Shown here: positions 25,282 to 35,534 of the stretch, piece by piece | How positions within the stretch are numbered: the first letter of the stretch is position 1 | Layout: each line of letters begins with the position of its first letter | DNA from: Streptomyces daqingensis | GTDB lineage: Bacteria; Actinomycetota; Actinomycetes; Streptomycetales; Streptomycetaceae | DNA length: 64,000 nucleotides | Direction of reading: 5' to 3' | Assembly (NCBI RefSeq): GCF_014645895.1 | Contig: NZ_BMMP01000009.1 | Location: 186,001-250,000 of the forward strand | Program-made: the position numbers and the translations under genes | Notes under the pieces: generated by a model | Told to the model about the DNA's origin: nothing | What the model saw: the letters and a program-made list of their open reading frames with translations, nothing else | Database searches by the model: none

Positions 25282-26164
25282 GCGGTCCCGCAGCCGCCGG
25301 GCCCTGATTGGGCGGTCCCGCAGGCGCCGGGTCTGAGTGCACTGATTGCGCGGGGTCTCAGCGGGCGCGTGTGCCTTGGGGCCCTGAGCGGGGCCCTGAG
25401 CGGGCGGGGCCTGGTGGGGGCCTGGGGAAGCGGTACCGGAGTGATCCGTGGCTGTGGGACGGGGCGGGCCGGGCGGTGCAGGTTCGTGAGGGCGAGAGCA
25501 GTGCTCTCCCTTTGTACGCGCCGTGCCGCCCGTGAGCGCAGCTCTGCGTGGAGAGCAGCGCTCTCGCTCCTGTTCGCTCTCCGCTCTCCGTGGCGCCTGA
25601 GAGCACCGTCCGCCGGTGAGAGCAGTGCTCCGTTCGGAGCGACGTTTTCAGAGCGGCGCACAGAACCCGGAACGCCGTGCCAGTCCGAGAGTGGCGCTCT
25701 TGCCCGAGGCGGTGCTCTCTTCCCGGCGCGGTGCTCTTGCCCGAGGCGGTGCTCTCTTCCCGGCGCGGTGCTCTTGTTCCGAGGCGATGCTCTCGCCCCG
25801 GCGCGGTGCTCGGGTCCAGCCTGACCCGGTCTGGTGCTCTCGCAGCGGGACAGTGCACTCTGCTCGGTACGGTGATCCCCCTGCCCACCCCGGCGGGCGG
25901 CACTGGCCCTCCGCGGACGGTGTCCGAATGGTCTCCAGAACCTGGCTGCCGTTTCCGCGCCGGGGGATGGTTCTCCCGTCCCGCGTGGTGATCCCGTTCC
26001 GGGCGACCTGCGGTGGTGTCCATGGGGCACGTCGGCGGCCCCGACGTGGTGCTCCCGCGTGGAATGCCCCGCCGGGACCCGCTCCAGCTCCTGCCTCCAC
26101 CCCCCTCGCCTCCACCCCCTGTGGAGGGACCGCATATCCGGTCGATCGGGGGTACCCGTAGGCC
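25282..26164. other. Gene-free, repeat-rich stretch, 883 bp
   Basis: No reading frame here looks like a real protein: frames are low-complexity and start in repeats. The left end has a 20-bp duplication (25282-25301 and 25312-25331) and a duplicated GGGGCCCTGAGC (25378-25401). The middle holds the TGCTCT repeat cluster listed separately. The right end (25870-26160) is unremarkable and contains the promoter of the DUF6479 gene. Confidence 0.6.
25494..25840. repeat. Cluster of TGCTCT/AGAGCA sites: palindromes plus a 37-bp tandem repeat
   Basis: The left part has inverted pairs: GAGAGCA-G-TGCTCTC at 25494-25508 (perfect), GAGAGC-AGC-GCTCTC at 25551-25565 (perfect), and GAGAGCAGTGCTC at about 25617-25630. 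The right part has three tandem copies of a 37-bp unit (25705-25741, 25742-25778, 25779-about 25814). Each contains two GGTGCTCT cores, so TGCTC cores fall at 25713, 25732, 25750, 25769, 25788 and 25807, an 18-19 bp period. A last core is at 25835. Confidence 0.85.
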
Positions 26165-26545
26165 ATGTACGCAGCTCTCGCCGGAAACACTCCGATGATT
26201 CCGCTCGCCGAGAACCGCGACCTGCTGGTGGGAATCGCTCCACTGGTGGCAGGCATTGTGGTCGTGGTCGGCCTGATTCTGGCCGTCTCGTACGGCATCC
26301 GGATCCGCAGCCGCGGTGACCAACGCCCGTCCAGCCCCGGGGAGCCAGGGCCGGAGGAGCCGCAAGGGTACGAGACGAGTCACCGCGTCCCTGACGAGGT
26401 GCCGCACGACGGGCAGCGGCGCATGCCCTACGAGTTCAAGGACTACGACTCCGACAGTCACCCCGGTGAACACGAACGACCTCAGCCCAAGTGGGACGAG
26501 GGCAGCAGCGGTTCGTTCGGGAGCGGTGGCCTGGGCCACCACTGA
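26165..26545 (+). CDS. DUF6479 small membrane protein
   Basis: A 126-residue protein with one membrane helix (LVGIAPLVAGIVVVVGLILA, about residues 19-38) followed by a long polar, disordered tail. The tail includes HRVPDEVPHDGQRRMPYEF and ends WDEGSSGSFGSGGLGHH, the signature end of the DUF6479 family found in Streptomyces. An in-frame ATG at 26195 is a possible later start. Function unknown. It is downstream of the repeat-rich stretch. Confidence 0.8.
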   Translation: MYAALAGNTPMIPLAENRDLLVGIAPLVAGIVVVVGLILAVSYGIRIRSRGDQRPSSPGEPGPEEPQGYETSHRVPDEVPHDGQRRMPYEFKDYDSDSHPGEHERPQPKWDEGSSGSFGSGGLGHH

Positions 26546-26627
26546 GTCCGCCGACCGGACGCTCCTGAGCTGCGATCGTGCGGCGGGTGAGACGGGCCGC
26601 GAGCCCTCCCGCCCGTCGCACGCTGCT

Positions 26628-26651
26628 CGTCGAACCGTCGAACCGTCGAAC
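26628..26651. repeat. Three tandem copies of the octamer CGTCGAAC
   Basis: Perfect 8-bp tandem repeat, followed by the near copy CGTCGTTC, in the 274-bp gap before the P450 gene. It may be a simple slippage repeat. Confidence 0.7.
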
Positions 26652-26819
26652 CGTCGTTCGTCGTACCGAGGGGCGGGGTGCCGCTGATGGCGCGGCGGTG
26701 AGGGCCGCCCGCGGTGCGGCCCGTACTGGCTGGAGCTGGGCGAGCCCCGCGCCCCCTTCCCGCGCCCCCTATGCGGCCGCGGCCCCGGAGCGATCCTGCG
26801 CACCCGCTAGCGTCGACGT

Positions 26820-28265
26820 GTGCAAGACAAGAAGCCCGCAGACGAGACCCCCGCAGGCACGGATCCGACCCCCGCAGGCGCGGAGCCGCCCCCCGCAGCG
26901 GAGGACCCCGCAGACGCAGACCGGACACCTGCCGCCGGTTCTCCCGACGCCGGTTCTCCCGACGCCGGGGCTCCCGCCGCCGCGCCGTGCCCCATGCCCC
27001 CGCTGTTCGACTGGGAGTTCGCAGCCGACCCGTACCCCGCCTACGCCTGGCTGCGCGAGCACGCACCCGTCCGCAGGACCGAACTGCCCAGCGGCGTCGA
27101 AGCGTGGCTCGTCACGCGCTACGCGGACGCCCGGCAAGCACTCGCCGACCAGCGCCTGAGCAAGAACCCCGGGCATCACAGCGAGCGGTCGGCCCACGGC
27201 AAGGGGAAGGTGGGCATCCCGGGCGAGCGCAGCGCGAACTTGATGACGCACCTGCTCAACATCGACCCGCCCGACCACACCCGGCTGCGGCGTCTCGTCT
27301 CGAAGGCGTTCACGCCGGCCCGGGCCGCGGAGTTCGAGCCTCGCGTACGGGAGTTGACGGATCAGCTCATCGACGGCTTCGCGGCCCGCGGAGAGGCAGA
27401 CCTGATCCACGAGTTCGCGTTCCCCCTCCCCATCTACGCGATCTGCGACATGCTCGGCGTCCCCGCCGAGGACCAGGACGACTTCCGCGACTGGGCGGGG
27501 ATGATGCTGCGCCACCACAAGCCGGGTCAGCCCGGCCCGCCGCGAGGCGGCGTCGGGCGCGCGGTGAAGAAGATGCGCAACTACCTGGCCGAACTCATCC
27601 ACCGCAAAAGGGAGAAGCCGGGCGATGACCTGATCTCGGGCCTCACCCGCGCCAGCGACCACGGTGAGCAGCTCACCGAGAACGAGGCCGCGGCCATGGC
27701 GTTCATCCTGCTGTTCGCGGGTTTCGAGACGACGGTCAACCTGATCGGCAACGGCACGTACGCGCTGCTGCGCAACCCGGGTCAGCGCGCGGAGCTGACA
27801 CGCGCCGTCGAGGGCGGGGACGATGCGGCGCTGGCCACGGCGGTCGAGGAACTCCTCCGCTACGACGGGCCCGTTGAGATGGCGACCTGGCGTTTCGCGA
27901 CCGAGCCGCTGGAGATCGGCGGGGAGCGTATCGGCGAGGGGGACCCGGTGCTGGTCGTACTCGCCGCCGCGGACCGTGATCCGGCCAAGTTCGACCGGCC
28001 GGACGTGCTGGATCTGGGGCGCCGCGACAACCAGCACCTCGGCTACGGGCACGGGATCCACTACTGCCTGGGGGCCCCGCTGGCCCGGCTGGAGGGGCGG
28101 GTGGCACTGGAGTCGCTCCTGCGCCGGCTTCCGGATGTGCGGCTGGCAGCGGACCCGTCCGAATTGCGGTGGCGCGGCGGTCTGATCATGCGCGGGCTCC
28201 GCCAACTGCCCGTCCAGTTCGGCGCGGTGGGCGGTGCCGGGACTCGGCGGGCCGAATCACTGTGA
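26820..28265 (+). CDS. Cytochrome P450, CYP107 type
   Basis: A 481-residue soluble haem monooxygenase. Key parts: I-helix FAGFETT at about 299-305, the ExxR pair E344-R347 (EELLRY), and the haem-ligand loop LGYGHGIHYCLG with Cys416. The usual leading Phe of the loop is Leu here. A low-complexity Pro/Ala/Asp N-terminal tail of about 58 residues precedes the real start of the fold (PPLFDWEFAADPYPAY), so the true start could be later than the GTG at 26820; a TAGCGT -10-like box 7 bases upstream favours this GTG. Position matches S. coelicolor CYP107U1. No ferredoxin gene is adjacent and the substrate is unknown. Confidence 0.9.
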   Translation: MQDKKPADETPAGTDPTPAGAEPPPAAEDPADADRTPAAGSPDAGSPDAGAPAAAPCPMPPLFDWEFAADPYPAYAWLREHAPVRRTELPSGVEAWLVTRYADARQALADQRLSKNPGHHSERSAHGKGKVGIPGERSANLMTHLLNIDPPDHTRLRRLVSKAFTPARAAEFEPRVRELTDQLIDGFAARGEADLIHEFAFPLPIYAICDMLGVPAEDQDDFRDWAGMMLRHHKPGQPGPPRGGVGRAVKKMRNYLAELIHRKREKPGDDLISGLTRASDHGEQLTENEAAAMAFILLFAGFETTVNLIGNGTYALLRNPGQRAELTRAVEGGDDAALATAVEELLRYDGPVEMATWRFATEPLEIGGERIGEGDPVLVVLAAADRDPAKFDRPDVLDLGRRDNQHLGYGHGIHYCLGAPLARLEGRVALESLLRRLPDVRLAADPSELRWRGGLIMRGLRQLPVQFGAVGGAGTRRAESL

Positions 28266-28386
28266 CGTGTGTGGCGCCTGAACCCCGTGTGACCTTCGCG
28301 TGATCTGTGTGACACGGCCTTGTGATGATGAACATTCAAAGATAGCTTCGGGCGGCGAACTTCCGAGTCCTTACGAGAGGTCCCCC

Positions 28387-29430
28387 ATGCCGCCCTTGTT
28401 TTCCGGGAACGGACGCCACCGGCGTCCGCGTCAGGCGCCCTCTTTCGTGGTCACGGCAGGCGTGACGGGCGCGGGTATCGCACTCCCGCTGCTCGGAGCC
28501 ACCAGTGCGAACGCCGCTGACGCCTCGACCTGGGACAAGGTGGCCGAGTGCGAGAGCGGCGGCCTGTGGAGCGCCGACGAGGACAACGGCTTCTACGGTG
28601 GACTCCAACTCGACCAGGAGACCTGGGAGGAGTTCGGCGGAACCGACTTCGCGGAGCGCCCGGACCTCGCAAGCCGCGGCCAGCAGATCGAGGTCGCGGA
28701 GAAGATCCTCGAAGGCCGCGGGACAGAGGTCTGGTCCGACTGCGCTGAGAGTGCGGGACTTTCGGCGGATTCCGGCGAGTCGCCCGATGTGACGGAACCG
28801 GACGGCTCGGAGGAATCGTACGAACCCGTTCCCGAACGCCCTTATCCCACGGACCCGTCGGACAGTGCGCCCGAGGACGACGGCAGTTCGTCCGATGACG
28901 GTGACGGCGGTTCGGGCGACGGCGACACCTCCGAGGGGTCCGATGAGGCGTCCCCCTCGCCGGGTGACACGCCGGACGACTCGGGTGACTCCTCAGGGTC
29001 CGGTGAATCGGACGGCTCGGGTGAATCCGCTGATCCGGACGAGTCCGGATATCCGGACTATCCGTCATACCCCGGCGGCGACTCGGAGTCGGGTGACGGT
29101 TCGGATGGCGGCGCCACCGGGGGCTCCGGCGGCTCGGACGGCTCCGCGGACTCCGGCGACTCTTCCGGTTCCGGTTCCGGCGGCTCCGGCGACGGCTCCG
29201 AAGGGGGCCGCGGCGACGCGGGCGAACATCCCTCCCGCGAAGGCGACGACGCACGCCCCGGCTCCGGTGCGGACGCCGAGGACCACCGCGTCGCCCCCGG
29301 GGAGTCCCTCTCCGGTATCGCCGAGGAGTACGGAGTCGAGGGTGGCTGGCCCGAGTTGTACGAGAACAACCGGGACGTCGTCGGCTCGGACCCGGACCTG
29401 ATCCGCCCCGGCCAGGAACTGCGCTTCTGA
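28387..29430 (+). CDS. Resuscitation-promoting-factor-like muralytic enzyme with LysM domain
   Basis: A 347-residue secreted cell-wall lytic enzyme. A signal peptide ends near ATSANA (about residue 44). The Rpf domain follows (STWDKVAECESGGLW, NGFYGGLQLDQETW) with the catalytic Glu in CESGG and the two Cys (AEC and WSDC) that form its disulfide. A very acidic Ser/Gly/Asp linker of about 170 residues leads to a C-terminal LysM (VAPGESLSGIAEEYGV). Rpf enzymes cleave peptidoglycan during germination and growth. The leader is only about 120 bases and shows no c-di-AMP riboswitch. Confidence 0.92.
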   Translation: MPPLFSGNGRHRRPRQAPSFVVTAGVTGAGIALPLLGATSANAADASTWDKVAECESGGLWSADEDNGFYGGLQLDQETWEEFGGTDFAERPDLASRGQQIEVAEKILEGRGTEVWSDCAESAGLSADSGESPDVTEPDGSEESYEPVPERPYPTDPSDSAPEDDGSSSDDGDGGSGDGDTSEGSDEASPSPGDTPDDSGDSSGSGESDGSGESADPDESGYPDYPSYPGGDSESGDGSDGGATGGSGGSDGSADSGDSSGSGSGGSGDGSEGGRGDAGEHPSREGDDARPGSGADAEDHRVAPGESLSGIAEEYGVEGGWPELYENNRDVVGSDPDLIRPGQELRF

Positions 29431-31085
<1,655 letters not shown>

Positions 31086-31111
31086 GACCGGTCCGGGCCC
31101 GCGACAGGCGC

Positions 31112-31140
31112 AGCGGCGGCCGGCCCGACCGGCCGTCGCT
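31112..31140 (+). terminator. Terminator after eno
   Basis: A 12-bp stem AGCGGCGGCCGG/CCGGCCGTCGCT with one G-U pair and loop CCCGA, 26 bases past the eno stop. No U-run. Confidence 0.65.
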
Positions 31141-31264
31141 GCGCCCGTCCCCGCCCCCGTTCCCGTACGGTGGCGGGGGCTTCGTCCCGGGAGCCGCTCG
31201 CCGGTGCTCCGCCGGCGGCCGCCGGGACCGGGCCATGAACAGATGAAGGGGACAGGGGAGGAAC

Positions 31265-31732
31265 GTGCCCGCGGATCGGTTCTCCACCGCGACCAGGATC
31301 AGGGCCTTCGGCGCCCAGGCTGCCGAACGTCTCTACCGGGCCCGCGGCCGCACCGTGCGCACACCGCGCCGCAGCCGCCTGACCGGACGTGCGGCGCTGC
31401 TGGCCCTGGTCGTCTGCTCCCTCGTCGTGGCGCTCGCCTACCCGATGCGGCAGTACGTCTCGCAGCGCTCGGAGATCGCCGAGCAGCAGCGCCAGGCGGA
31501 GCACGCACGCAAGAAGGTCAAGCAGCTGCGTGAACTGCGGGCGAGGTGGGAGGATCCGGCGTTCGTCGAGCAACAGGCCCGCGAGCACCTGCACTTCGTC
31601 CGTCCCGGCGAGGTCGGCTACACCGTGCGCGACGGTACGGGCGCCGCCCACCGTCCCTCGGACCACGGTCCGGACCGCGCCTGGTACCAGAACCTGTGGG
31701 ACGGCGTGGACGAGGCCGACGGAAAGCGCTGA
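31265..31732 (+). CDS. divIC: FtsB/DivIC-family cell-division protein
   Basis: A 155-residue bitopic membrane protein of the divisome, which forms a complex with FtsL and FtsQ/DivIB at the septum. The single membrane helix (AALLALVVCSLVVALAYP, about 44-61) is followed by a coiled coil (RSEIAEQQRQAEHARKKVKQ). Then comes the conserved DPAFVEQQAREHLHFVRPGE element of the family. The N-terminus is basic and cytoplasmic. The GTG has GGAGG four bases away. Location just after eno is the usual actinobacterial order. In Streptomyces divIC is needed for sporulation septation rather than growth. Confidence 0.93.
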   Translation: MPADRFSTATRIRAFGAQAAERLYRARGRTVRTPRRSRLTGRAALLALVVCSLVVALAYPMRQYVSQRSEIAEQQRQAEHARKKVKQLRELRARWEDPAFVEQQAREHLHFVRPGEVGYTVRDGTGAAHRPSDHGPDRAWYQNLWDGVDEADGKR

Positions 31733-31936
31733 CGCCCAACTGTCCACCGGCCCGTCCGCGTCCTCTACCGTCCCCTCCGTCCGGGCCGCCCTTCCGCGGC
31801 CCCACCGGCCGGGCTCGCCGGAAACCCCGTCCGCCCGAGCCCGTCCTCCGCCCCCGACGCCTGCCCGCCCGTTGCCCGACCCGCCGATGGCCTGAACCCG
31901 CCCGCCACCGCCTCACCCGGAAAGAGCCGACGACCG

Positions 31937-32473
31937 ATGGAATCGCCCCCGCCGCAGACCCGGCCCACGCCCCCGACGGACGCGGATGTGGCCGCGTTCA
32001 AGGCGCAGTTGGGGCGCCCCCCGCGCGGTCTGCGCGCCATCGCGCACCGCTGCCCCTGCGGGCTCCCCGACGTGGTGGAGACGGCGCCCCGGCTGGAGGA
32101 CGGCACCCCCTTCCCCACGACGTACTACCTGACGTGCCCGCGTGCCTCCTCCGCCATCGGCACGCTGGAGGCGAACGGCGTGATGCGGGAGATGACGGCG
32201 CGGCTGGAGGAGGACGAGGAGCTGGCCGCCGCCTACCGCGCGGCCCACGAGGACTACATCGCCCGCCGCGACGCCATCGAGGAGCTGGTCGGCTTCCCCA
32301 GCGCGGGCGGCATGCCTGACCGAGTGAAGTGCCTGCACGTCCTGGTCGCGCACTCCCTGGTCGCGGGGCCCGGCGTCAATCCGCTGGGAGACGAGGCGCT
32401 GGCGATGCTGCCCGAATGGTGGGCCAAGGGCCCCTGCGTCACCCCCGACCCGGCCGGGCCCGGCGAGGACTGA
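31937..32473 (+). CDS. DUF501 protein
   Basis: A 178-residue soluble protein matching the DUF501 family, always found beside divIC and ppx in actinobacteria. Recognisable segments: IAHRCPCGLPDVVETAPRL, TTYYLTCPRASSAIGTLEA and GMPDRVKCLHVLVAHSLV with its H/C residues. Conserved Cys and His could bind a metal, but no function is known. Lies between divIC and ppx on the same strand; the spacing (204 and 98 bp) leaves room for separate promoters. Confidence 0.9.
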   Translation: MESPPPQTRPTPPTDADVAAFKAQLGRPPRGLRAIAHRCPCGLPDVVETAPRLEDGTPFPTTYYLTCPRASSAIGTLEANGVMREMTARLEEDEELAAAYRAAHEDYIARRDAIEELVGFPSAGGMPDRVKCLHVLVAHSLVAGPGVNPLGDEALAMLPEWWAKGPCVTPDPAGPGED

Positions 32474-32571
32474 CGGGCGGAGCGGGCCGGTCCGGTGCCG
32501 GAGCCGAATACGCTGGTGGCCCGCCCGTCGTGAGGCGGCCGTCGCGCAGGCGGCTGCCGTGAGGAGAACGC

Positions 32572-33498
32572 ATGCCCCGTGTCGCCGCTGTGGACTGCGG
32601 TACGAACTCGATCCGGCTTCTGGTGGCGGACGTCGATCCCGCGACCGGCGAACTGCGGACCCTGGACCGGCGGATGGAGATCGTCCGGCTCGGCCAGGGC
32701 GTCGACCGCACGGGCCGGCTGGCGCCGGAGGCGCTGGAGCGGACGTTCGCCGCGTGCCGCCAGTACGCGCAGGTGATCGAGGAGCACGGCGCGAAGCGCC
32801 TGCGTTTCGCCGCCACGTCGGCGTCGCGGGACGCGGAGAACCGGGGCGACTTCGTACGCGGCGTCGTGGAGATCCTCGGCGTGGAGCCGGAAGTGATCAG
32901 CGGTGACCAGGAGGCGGAGTTCTCCTTCACCGGCGCCACGAAGGAGCTCGCCGGACGTGAGGACGTGGAGCGGCCCTACGCGGTCGTCGACATCGGCGGC
33001 GGCTCGACCGAGTTCGTGGTGGGTTCGGAGGAGGTCCGCGCGGCGCGCTCCGTCGACGTCGGCTGCGTGCGGCTGACCGAACGCCACGGCCTCTCGGACC
33101 GCGCCACTCCTGACCAGATCGAGGCGATGCGCGCTGACGTCGCCGCCGCTCTCGACGAGGCCGCACGGAGCGTCCCGCTGGCCGAGGCGCGGACTCTCGT
33201 CGGGCTCGCGGGGACGGTCACGACGGTCGCCGGCATCGCGCTCGGGCTGAACGAGTACGACTCGGCCGCCATCCATCACTCCCGCGTCTCCGCCGGGCAG
33301 GTACGGGAGATCGTCCAGCGCCTGCTGGACAGCACGCACGCGGAGCGCGCCGCGATCCCCGTGATGCATCCGGGACGGGTGGACGTGATCGTCGCGGGAG
33401 CGCTGATACTGCAGATGATCATGGAGCGGACGGGTGCGCGCGAGGTCGTCGTCAGCGAGCACGACATCCTCGACGGCATTGCGTGGAGCCTCACTTGA
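32572..33498 (+). CDS. ppx: Exopolyphosphatase / guanosine pentaphosphatase (Ppx/GppA family)
   Basis: A 308-residue enzyme of the actin/hsp70 ATPase superfamily that hydrolyses polyphosphate or pppGpp. The phosphate-binding motifs AVDCGTNSIRLLVADV (start) and VVDIGGGSTEFVVG (middle) are intact, and LAGTVTTVAGIALGL is the third motif. Short, two-domain form typical of actinobacteria. ATG with GGAG upstream. Whether it prefers polyP or pppGpp cannot be read from the sequence. Confidence 0.92.
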   Translation: MPRVAAVDCGTNSIRLLVADVDPATGELRTLDRRMEIVRLGQGVDRTGRLAPEALERTFAACRQYAQVIEEHGAKRLRFAATSASRDAENRGDFVRGVVEILGVEPEVISGDQEAEFSFTGATKELAGREDVERPYAVVDIGGGSTEFVVGSEEVRAARSVDVGCVRLTERHGLSDRATPDQIEAMRADVAAALDEAARSVPLAEARTLVGLAGTVTTVAGIALGLNEYDSAAIHHSRVSAGQVREIVQRLLDSTHAERAAIPVMHPGRVDVIVAGALILQMIMERTGAREVVVSEHDILDGIAWSLT

Positions 33499-33562
33499 GC
33501 ACCCCCTCAGCTCCTTTGAAACAGGCCGGAGAGCGCCTCCGCAAGCCCCCGCGAAGAAGTCT

Positions 33563-33578
33563 CGTGAAATAATTCACT
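33563..33578. promoter_or_regulatory. Rex-like operator (distal) upstream of ndh
   Basis: CGTGAA-ATAA-TTCACT contains a perfect GTGAA-N4-TTCAC inverted repeat and matches 10 of 12 positions of the Streptomyces Rex site TGTGAA-N4-TTCACA. ndh is a known Rex target in S. coelicolor. It is about 306 bp upstream of the ndh start. Confidence 0.65.
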
Positions 33579-33832
33579 TGGGAAAGTGCCTCGTCGGGCG
33601 CGTATCACACCGCTGAGAGCCCGATTCGGGCCTCGCCCGCGGCTCTGTTGCGTGAACGGCGAATTCCAGCCGTGTGACGCGTGCGCCGGCGCCCCCTCCA
33701 TTGTTCTCGTGGAGGCGACGATAAGTGCAGTTCAAGGGGTGTGCGGGGGCTCCGGGCGTGCAACGGGCCCGTGGCGGGCCGGACGGCTTCCGATGCGTGG
33801 CGGCGCAGTGTAGCACCACCTCGGAGGGTGCT

Positions 33833-33848
33833 TGTGAAGCCCCTCACG
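33833..33848. promoter_or_regulatory. Rex-like operator (proximal) upstream of ndh
   Basis: TGTGAA-GCCC-CTCACG matches 10 of 12 positions of the Rex consensus, with a perfect left half. It ends 36 bp before the ndh ATG and just after a TGTAGCAC -10-like box, the position expected for direct repression of transcription. Confidence 0.55.
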
Positions 33849-33883
33849 AGGTCCCCCCGGGTGCCGGGTGGATACTCGGAGAC

Positions 33884-35302
33884 ATGAGCACCACGGAGCG
33901 TCCCCGAATCCTCGTAGTGGGCGGCGGGTACGTCGGCTTGTACGCGGCGCGCCGCATCCTGAAGAAGATGCGCTACGGCGAGGCGACGGTCACTGTCGTC
34001 GACCCGCGCTCGTACATGACGTACCAGCCCTTCCTCCCCGAAGCCGCTGCCGGCAGCATCTCGCCGCGCCACGTCGTGGTGCCGCTGCGACGTGTGCTGC
34101 CGAAGGCCGAGGTCCTCACCGGCCGCGTCACCACCATCGACCAGGACCGCAAGGTCGCCACGATCGCCCCGCTGGTCGGCGAGGCGTACGACCTCCCCTT
34201 CGACTACCTGGTCATCGCCATGGGAGCCGTCTCCCGCACCTTCCCGATCCCCGGCCTGGCCGAGAACGGCATCGGTATGAAGGGCGTGGAGGAGGCCATC
34301 GGCCTGCGCAACCACGTGCTCGAGCAGCTGGACAAGGCCGACTCGACCAACGACGAGGACGTCCGGCGCCGCGCGCTGACCTTCGTCTTCGTCGGAGGCG
34401 GCTTCGCGGGTGCCGAGACCGTCGGCGAGGTCGAGGACATGGCCCGCGACGCCGCGAAGTACTACCCGAACGTCCGGCGCGAGGACATGCGGTTCATCCT
34501 GGTCGACGCGGCGCCCGGCATCCTGCCGGAGGTCGGCCCGAAGCTGGGCGAGTGGGGTCTGGAGCACCTCAAGAGCCGCGGCGTGGAGGTCTACCTCAGC
34601 ACCTCGCTGGAGTCCTGCGTGGGTGGCCGCGTCCTGCTGAAGAACGGCCTCGACGTCGAGTCGAGCACCATCGTGTGGACGGCCGGCGTCAAGCCCAACC
34701 CGGCGCTGGCCCGGTTCGGTCTGCCGCTCGGCCCCAAGGGCCACGTCGACGTCGACGCCACGATGCAGGTCCGCGGCACGGACCACGTCTGGGCCGCCGG
34801 CGACAACGCGCAGGTCCCCGACCTGGCGGCCGGCAAGGAGCAGGCGTACTGCCCGCCCAACGCGCAGCACGCGCTCCGCCAGGCCAAGGTGCTGGGCGAC
34901 AACGTCATCTCCCGGCTGCGCAGCTTCCCGCAGCGCGACTACAAGCACGCCAACAAGGGCGCAGTCGCCGGCCTCGGTCTGCACAAGGGCGTCGCGATGA
35001 TCGTCCTGGGCAGGACCCGGATCAAGCTCAAGGGCCGGCTCGCCTGGTATATGCACCGCGGCTACCACGGTCTGGCCGTGCCGACCTGGAACCGCAAGAT
35101 CCGTGTCGTCGCCGACTGGACGCTGGCGATGTTCCTCAAGCGGGAGGTCGTCTCGCTGGGGGCCATGGAGCACCCGCGAGAGGAGTTCTACGAGGCGGCG
35201 TCGCCCGTCTCCAGGGCCGCCGGCGAAGTGGCGGAGGCCGAGCGCAAGACCCAGGTCAAGGAGGACCGCGCGCAGCGGCGGGAAGAGGCCAGGGCCTCCT
35301 GA
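33884..35302 (+). CDS. ndh: Type II NADH:quinone oxidoreductase (NDH-2)
   Basis: A 472-residue peripheral membrane flavoprotein that passes electrons from NADH to menaquinone without pumping protons. The FAD Rossmann motif ILVVGGGYVGLYAA is at about residues 9-22 and the NADH motif FVFVGGGFAGAETVGE near 168. The substrate-loop element DHVWAAGDNAQVPD follows. The C-terminal region forms amphipathic helices that would dock on the membrane, ending in a charged tail. The ATG at 33884 begins right before the first motif; the ORF extends upstream to 33725, but that part overlaps the promoter region. Confidence 0.94.
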   Translation: MSTTERPRILVVGGGYVGLYAARRILKKMRYGEATVTVVDPRSYMTYQPFLPEAAAGSISPRHVVVPLRRVLPKAEVLTGRVTTIDQDRKVATIAPLVGEAYDLPFDYLVIAMGAVSRTFPIPGLAENGIGMKGVEEAIGLRNHVLEQLDKADSTNDEDVRRRALTFVFVGGGFAGAETVGEVEDMARDAAKYYPNVRREDMRFILVDAAPGILPEVGPKLGEWGLEHLKSRGVEVYLSTSLESCVGGRVLLKNGLDVESSTIVWTAGVKPNPALARFGLPLGPKGHVDVDATMQVRGTDHVWAAGDNAQVPDLAAGKEQAYCPPNAQHALRQAKVLGDNVISRLRSFPQRDYKHANKGAVAGLGLHKGVAMIVLGRTRIKLKGRLAWYMHRGYHGLAVPTWNRKIRVVADWTLAMFLKREVVSLGAMEHPREEFYEAASPVSRAAGEVAEAERKTQVKEDRAQRREEARAS

Positions 35303-35331
35303 CGGCTGTAAGACAGAGATACGAGAGCCCC

Positions 35332-35375
35332 GCGAAGGGGGCGTCCGCCATCCGTGGGGCGGGCGCCCCCTTCGC
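35332..35375 (+). terminator. Terminator after ndh
   Basis: Long hairpin GCGAAGGGGGCG...CGCCCCCTTCGC with further pairing TCCGCC/GGCGGG inside, 30 bases after the ndh stop. Confidence 0.8.
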
Positions 35376-35534
35376 CGTGTTCGGGGTGCGCCGTGTTCGG
35401 GGTGCGGACGGGGTTGCGGACGGTCGCGGCTGCTGTGACGAATAGTCCCCAACTGAGTGTGGTTCGGCATATTTTGCACGACAATCAGGTTGCATAAGGG
35501 AGATTCGCCCCCTTCCGTCCTGGAGGTGTGTGCA

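Larger units (their letters stand above)
33499..33883. other. ndh upstream region, 385 bp
   Basis: No gene. It carries two Rex-like operators (33563-33578 and 33833-33848). A TGTAGCAC box (33809-33816) sits just before the second one. If the distal site marks a promoter, ndh would have a leader of about 280 bases. Confidence 0.55.

Noticed and set aside
25369..25824. Possible small protein in the repeat-rich gap after mazG
   Set aside because: The frame is made by the repeats, has Arg/Leu/Cys-rich low-complexity content and no ribosome site.
25494..25840. Considered as a CRISPR array
   Set aside because: The units are back-to-back tandem copies without unique spacers, and no cas genes are near.
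28266..28386. Searched for a ydaO (c-di-AMP) riboswitch before the Rpf gene
   Set aside because: The gap is only about 120 bases and none of the conserved riboswitch elements is visible.
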